In this document: positions 58,518-64,000 of the stretch, in pieces
How positions within the stretch are numbered: position 1 is the first letter of the stretch
How the letters are laid out: each line of letters starts with the position of its first letter
DNA from: Amaurobius ferox
Lineage: Eukaryota; Arthropoda; Arachnida; Araneae; Amaurobiidae
Reading direction: 5' to 3'
Length of the DNA stretch: 64,000 bases
Assembly (NCBI GenBank): GCA_951213105.1
Contig: OX578146.1
Span: forward strand, 55,946,069 to 56,010,068
Position numbers and translations under genes: made by a program
Notes under the pieces: model-generated
The model's database searches: none
What the model saw: only the letters and a program-made list of their open reading frames with translations
What the model was told of the DNA's origin: nothing

Positions 58518-60663
58518 TTTCTGGAAATTGATACCACCAATACCACTTTTGACCAATACCACTTTTTAACTGGTTTTTTCACTATACCCTGCATAATCCA
58601 TATGCAAAATACAATTCTTATTTCTTCCACAGATGTCAAACGCGCCATATCTTCTCTTTGATGTATATTTGGGGAACGAAGGCTTTGATCAGCATATATC
58701 TGTTGGAAGGGGGGAATTGAGAGAAGAACATGATATAATGTTCTAAAAGCATTCTAATAATTATTTTGTTCATTCTACTAATAATCTGTTGGGTGAAGGG
58801 GGATAGTCATGCATGATTTGATATTTTAAAAACATACTAAACAGCATTTTAAATTTCTACAACTTGTTAAATACGTAAAAGTCATCTTAAAAACATTCCA
58901 ACTTCCCAGAATCTGTAAAGTCTCTGATAACACTAAAAAGATACCTACTAACCAGTTGCCATAAGTGATTAAAAATATGCTAACCTGCAAAATATTAAAA
59001 TGGCACTTTCCTAAGTAAAAATACATTAAAAGAAAGAGAGAGAAACACAGAGTTGGAATTTTCCAAATCCAACATTTATTAAAATTTATCTTCAAATTTA
59101 AAAAGCTTTTAAAACATTTTACAACATTTTAACATCTCATTAACCAAACAAATTAAATTAAACATCATAAATAAATTAAATAAATAAATTGGCCAAACGT
59201 ATAGTGGTATACAAAACGTTAGAATACTAAAAGTTAAAGAAAACAGCATTTATTATTTAAATTATGTTAAAATTATAGAATTATTTGCCAAACGAGGATT
59301 TAGAATGAAAAAGAACATTAGTTAACCAAAAATGAAATTTAGAACATAATTATTATCTCAACTAAAAATTAAAAACCCAAAGAAAAATTACATAAAAATA
59401 AGCAGGTTCTGGAGACCTACAATTTATAGGGCAAGGGCTCTTATTCATACCAAATCAATTACACTTTAAAATAATGTAAAACTGAGAGAAAATTAAAATT
59501 AGTATTTAAAGATATCAGTTGGATGTAGAGAGCCGCCACTGAACGCGCTGGATGCAGCAGATCCCAGCAGATGAAACCAAGATGGAAAATCAAATGTCCA
59601 GTCGTCTAGAGCGAGGAAAACCATCCATTCCAGTCCATCAAGCTAGACTGCTCACACGCCAGCATGCTCCACAACAACATTTGATCAGCATCAACATCAA
59701 TCAATGAGTTCCTCGTTGGAAACAGTGGACATTTCTTCACTCTTCTGTACTGAACGCCGAGCATATAGTCCATTAATTACATATGGAAATGCCGACTCGA
59801 AACGACATTCATAGAGCACACACTGATCAAGAGAAACAATCGCTTAATTGGCGCCCTCGCGCTTCTCAAATCAGTAAATATTATTTATACGAGAGGGTGG
59901 TCAGGAATATCAGGCCAAAGATCAGGATTCGAGCTGCTGAAGACATCCTTATTACCCGCACTGGATGGGCGAGCAATTCGTAGACTAAACAACGCTTTCT
60001 TTCCAATGCGATGGAGCGCATACGAGCGCCGAAGCGCATAAAACAACTTAATACGGTTACATCCTAAGTTCTAATCAAAGAAAAGCGAATCGCAATTATA
60101 TACTGTCAGAAATCGCTGCCACATATCGTAAACAAAACTATCGATGAACGATAAAAGAATTAATGACAGACGATTTTAATATTACGGCCAACCAATCAAA
60201 AACTCAAAATTTTAAAGAAGAGAGCAGAAATTTTAAAGCAGACGTAAATTAAAAATAAATTAACGTGAAACGATTCGGAATATACGAATTCGGCAATAAT
60301 TAAATAATGGACGATTCTAGAAAATTTAAAAAGCTGAAAATAGAATAAAAATGAAAAATCGCGATAGATCAACGAATCCTTAACCGAGCATAACAAATTT
60401 AGAATGAAATCAAAGAGAATAAAATTGGCAATTAATGGAACCGCAAATTAATCAATTTAAATACATTTAAATTGCTAAATCCTAAGAAGAAAGAAACTTT
60501 CGCCATTTGGGACACAATAACGATGAAATAGAATGCATTGGTAACAGAAGAATATCAAAAACCTAAACAAATGGAAAATGGATAACTAAATTAAAAAAAG
60601 AGAATAACTATGTAAATAAAACCCCTGAACCCGTTTAGATTAAAAACAAAATTCCTAAAATTA
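58518..60663. other. Strand-asymmetric A-rich stretch, no gene
   Basis: From about 58830 to 60650 the plus strand has far more A than T. GC-richer islands lie at 59520-60060. The ORF at 59783-59983 has no domain. The minus strand shares the 13-mer TTTGAGAAGCGCG with the Gypsy LTR at 6243; a retroelement 3' region is possible but not shown. Confidence 0.4.
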
Positions 60664-60999
60664 TTAAACAGCCAAAACAACCCAACATATGTTCATTTCA
60701 TCCACAATCAATTGTATCACAGAATCGTCAAAAAAGTATTCAAAATATTGAATCACATTCGAGTCACAAAAATGAACTCCAATTTCAGGGGTTTTTGTAA
60801 AATTGAAACGAGGAGGAGCAACACAAGGGCACGCTGTTTTGTCTTCCATCCATGTTCTCGCTGAGCTTAGATCATCGTCTTCTGAATCACAGGAATCTGA
60901 ATCCATTTAATAGTCACTCGATAAATCAGAACTATCGTCTTCCGCCTCAGAAATATTAAAGTTAAAGTCATATTCTGAATCGATCTCTGAATTCATCAT
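60664..60999 (-). pseudogene. piggyBac transposase, N-terminal fragment
   Basis: From ATG at 60999: an acidic serine-rich start (MMNSEIDSEYDF...), an in-frame stop after 30 codons, then MDSDSCDSEDDDLS, RTW, PPRFNFTKTPEIGVHF and YFEYFFDDSVIQLIVDEMN. In piggyBac transposases the matching N-terminal domain reads W..PPRFPFTGTPGI...PLDFFELFFDDE.I.LIV.ETN. The catalytic DDD core is absent. The upstream part is in the same frame, so only one point mutation separates it from the next methionine. Confidence 0.85.
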
Positions 61000-61312
61000 A
61001 AAAAGTTAGTCTGACATACGAAAATAACTGACGAAAACAAAATGCAGCCACAATTGTAAAATAAAAGTACTGAAATGGATCACTGTCCAAGTTGGAAATT
61101 TTACCAACAAAATGAAGAGAAAAGCAAAACAAGTAGCGCCATCTATTATAAACATGCAGAATTATAATAATAACGTGAAACATAATGAGATGTATCTTTA
61201 ACGAAATCACTTTCGTGAAGAAATTTTTTTTATCCATCGTCAGGGAAACGACACCGGGCGTACGAGCAAAAAAGTATCGAACTTGTGGGAGACGCCGCCG
61301 GGCAATAAAAGG
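60664..61312 (-). mobile_element. piggyBac 5' end with N-terminal transposase
   Basis: The minus strand starts at 61312 with CCTTTTATTGCCCGGCGGCG after TTAG, a one-base change from the TTAA target of piggyBac. GCCCGGCGGCGTCTCCC is echoed 43 bases on by GCCCGGTGTCGTTTCCC, a subterminal direct repeat. The transposase N-terminus follows at 60999. The element is lost beyond about 60690. Confidence 0.75.
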
Positions 61313-61839
61313 CTAAGAATCCCTTTGCAAAGTTTTGATGCGCTATAGTTTATCTTGTAGAGATCGACAAGCTTTACGATCGTGAGTATGATGATTTGTC
61401 TTATAGTTAAGATTTTTATTATTGTCTTTGGCTGTACTCCAATTCACCCAAATAGAAAATTTCGTTTTACATGTTTCATAAGCAGGGCCACTTTTGACAC
61501 AAATGCTGCAATTCCCTAGTGGATTAGGGACAGTAGTTTGCAGTGTGTACGAAATCTTGGCAGTTGTAACATAATTTGAATGTAATGTATTTTTTCACAA
61601 AGAAGTAACTAAAGTTGTGAAATAGTTTATTTGTATCAGTGATTCTAATTGCACTAAATATATTCATAAGGGCAACCCAGTAAGGTCATTTTTATATATA
61701 GGATATGAAAGAAGGTCGTTTTAGAGGTCTGCATTGTGTTTGGACCTATCCTTGCATTGAAGAAGTATGCTAGCATAGGCTCTTGGTTTGGAAATACTAG
61801 AAGTTGCATCAGTTGAAATGGGAACAGTTGATTTTAATG
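61313..61839. other. No gene seen
   Basis: AT-rich; no element recognised. Confidence 0.5.
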
Positions 61840-62424
61840 ATGAGGCGTTATTTTCAAGATTTTGTTTAACAGACTATTGATTAATTCAGGTAGGTTTTCA
61901 AGGATGTTGCTAGAAAAAGCTTGGAATTCACTTAATAAGAAGTCCTTAAATGAGGTAAGTTCGTCATTTATTGCATTGGCGAAGTTGAGTTGATGATCTG
62001 GTGATGAAAAAATGGTAGCTGGTGGAGGTGCAGACTAAATATGACTTTCAAAATGATTGCATGATTCTTTGAAAATATTGAGTTTGTCTTCGATATAAAT
62101 TTTTTGAGTGGAATTCAATTTCACATATCCTGAGAGTTATTTCTGTAGTTTATTATTATTGTTCAGGACTTTCAATAACAAATCATTCTAAATATCATTG
62201 TTGGAAGTATAAGTTTAATCCAATGTGTTGGAGTTGGAGATAGCATCATCGGCAAGAAGTTGTTTTGTGTAGTTGATAGCTTGTAACCTATTTGTTAATT
62301 GTAGTGCTGAGGCATAGAGATTATTTAACGAGGTAGGAATTGCTGGTACAACTGGTACAATGTCAGTAGAAGCTGGAATTGGTTGAGAAGAGCAAGAAAG
62401 GTGGGCATTATTATATTCAACCAT
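61840..62424 (-). pseudogene. Degenerate ORF of unknown origin
   Basis: From ATG at 62424 the minus strand reads 69 codons (MVEYNNAHLS ... LADDAISNSNTLD). Further on it stays protein-like, with stops at 62215 and later, up to a 60-codon stretch with DHQLNFANAINDELTSFKDF, LLSEFQAFSSNILENLPELI. Composition (polar start, then leucine-spaced helix) resembles the N-terminal part of a retroelement gag or ORF1 protein, but no zinc knuckle or other marker is visible. I cannot name it. Confidence 0.35.
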
Positions 62425-62836
62425 TTTAACATCATGTTTGCTGATAGTTGGAGAGACATTAGATTTATTTATTCCTCTGGGTTTTTAAGTAGTTAAATAT
62501 GTTAGTTGATTATTGTTGAGGTGGGGGAGAGTACAATGGAAGGTGATGCAGGATATTGTGCGTGAGTTTGCAGATCCATTATGCTGAGATGTTATTTTAA
62601 TATGTAAATAAACAATAAAAGTTGCCACAGAAAAGTATAAAGTTAGTATTGTTCATAAACAAGTTAAGCACTTTGAGGAAATACATGAAGTTGAGCATGA
62701 GACATATTAATTATCATGAAGAATACAGTATTTGATAACAATGAGATCAATAAAAATATTTAGTACTATGTATTAAATTAAAAGTCAGTCGCCAAGGTGA
62801 AATTCTAAGGATTATAAATTAAAAGAAATTGAAAAA
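62425..62836. other. No gene seen
   Basis: AT-rich flank of the next element. Confidence 0.5.
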
Positions 62837-63590
62837 TCTGATGTGGGCATCACATAACTTTCCCTGCAGATTTATATCCACGTTATCTTTATTTTAATTA
62901 AATTTAATTCAAGTTTAATTCAATTTTTGTTCTTATTTGGTAACTGGACATATTTTCAAAGGTGGTGTGGAGAAAATTCGAAAAACTAAAATATCTCGAG
63001 AACGACAAGTCCTAGTGCAATGGGGTTGATCTTATTCCTTTCACCGTTAACAATTACGTATAAAACAAGCGTTTAATGGATATACTTGAGAATACGTAGT
63101 TTTTTTTTATTTTAGATTTTGCAGATTTTTGCGGGCTATTTTACAAAAAAAGGCAGGTTATTTTTTTCCGAATCGTACTAAAATCTAATCAGTACCAGGG
63201 TAACCAACAGAAGACTTATCTACCGAATTTTGTGAAATTTGGTCCATTAGTTTTTCAGCTAGATTGGATACAGGCTTTCGCGGGCTATTTTGCAAAAAGG
63301 CTGGTTCTTTTAACCCGAATCGTACCCAAACCTAATCAGCACCAGATTCGCCCACAAGTGATTTACCTACCAAATTTTATGAAATTCGGTCAGTTAGTTT
63401 TTAGTTAGAGTGGATACAAAATCTGCGCAGACAGACAGACACACAGATACACACACAGACGTTACGCTAAAAATAATGGTTTCATATTCTAGAGGTCTCG
63501 TCCGTCTAGATCGTCGAAAACTTGAGTTGCGATTTTCGGTATAATTCCAATACTTTCGCTATACGTTACCATGTATTGCAGGGAAAGTAA
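62837..63590 (+). mobile_element. Helentron-like repeat, subfamily B, copy 2
   Basis: 5' TCTGATGTGGGCATCACATA, subterminal ACTTTCCCTGCAGA; 3' TGTATTGCAGGGAAAGTAA. Longer than copy 1 because an internal block (GCGGGCTATTTT.CAAAAAGGC ... ACCTAATCAG.ACCAG) is present twice (63138-63210 and 63277-63350). Confidence 0.65.
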
Positions 63591-63876
63591 ATATAAATAT
63601 TTTATCGTGCCACGTTAATTAAAAGTATAGCCAGACATGATTATCAATGAAGAACTTGAAAGTGAGATTGGAGAGATAATAATTTAAAAGAGCAATATAC
63701 GGGGGAATAATTACAGAGCATTCTGTAGATAGGAAAATAATAAATAAATTGATATATTTAAGGGAATTGAAAAATCTTTAACTTAGAGAAAGAAATAGAA
63801 AAGGAGATATCAGAATATTCAAAATCACTAACATTCAATAGCATTGAAGTAAATATGTTGTAGAGTATATTATTAT
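63591..63876. other. No gene seen
   Basis: AT-rich. Confidence 0.5.
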
Positions 63877-64000
63877 TAACAAGAAAGATCAATCATGCAT
63901 AAAACATTGATTATGAAACACTTTCCAACTGCAATGCAATTTTACTTAAACATCTCTAAAATGTGATATATAGATTATGAAAAAGTAGTAAATATTTCAT
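63877..64000 (-). repeat. Dispersed repeat C, copy 3 (runs out of the window)
   Basis: The complement of AACAAGAAAGATCAATCATG and GATTATGAAACACTTTCCAA matches the right end of the other two copies. It confirms GATCTTTCTTGTT as the terminal sequence. Confidence 0.8.

Noticed and set aside
59850..59870. Retroviral primer-binding site TTGGCGCCCTCGCG
   Set aside because: TGGCGCC matches a tRNA-Lys type site, but no LTR end precedes it and the downstream bases do not continue the match.

Overview
The window is about 64 kb of AT-rich animal nuclear DNA. I see no host protein-coding gene that I can support. Almost everything recognisable is a transposable element, a relic of one, or a tandem repeat. 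The mix (Ty3/Gypsy, Penelope-like, piggyBac, IS630-Tc1-mariner, pogo-like, Helentron-like and tRNA-derived SINE sequences) fits an arthropod. A chelicerate is plausible, but the sequence alone does not settle this.

Layout. 1-7551 is the 3' part of a Ty3/Gypsy element: pol with one frame break, a long non-coding 3' region, a polypurine tract and a 1.34 kb LTR. 7.7-8.35 kb holds two tRNA-derived SINEs in a row. 9.9-18.1 kb is dominated by a short repeat with inverted subterminal ends and a CA-rich tract, which I read as a non-autonomous Helentron (HINE/DINE-like); nine copies of two subfamilies occur in the window. 19.7-25.6 kb carries a Penelope-like relic, a broken Gypsy integrase with its LTR (minus strand) and a Tc1/mariner-like element. 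26.3-26.96 kb holds a chimeric 5S rRNA-tRNA SINE and a truncated second SINE in one triplicated target site. 30.3-32.4 kb is a nested repeat whose empty site is preserved at 11.65 kb. 38.9-48.7 kb is a young tandem satellite of 18 units of about 543 bp. An older inverted copy of the transposon-like half of its monomer lies at its right edge, followed by a pogo-like element. 50-64 kb holds an old 145-bp satellite, more Helentron-like copies, a DDE element, an LTR relic with a primer-binding site and a 5' piggyBac relic.

The most interesting observations are: (1) the 5S-tRNA chimeric SINE, whose tRNA part appears to have lost its B box; (2) 5' and 3' subterminal repeats that changed together between the two Helentron-like subfamilies; (3) a satellite that grew from a dispersed TIR element placed beside a 24-bp minisatellite, with two monomer types and type I/II hybrids; (4) pairs of SINEs that reuse one target site at two separate loci. 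Several insertions are dated or bounded by empty sites elsewhere in the window. All family assignments rest on reading the sequence by eye; no database search was done.
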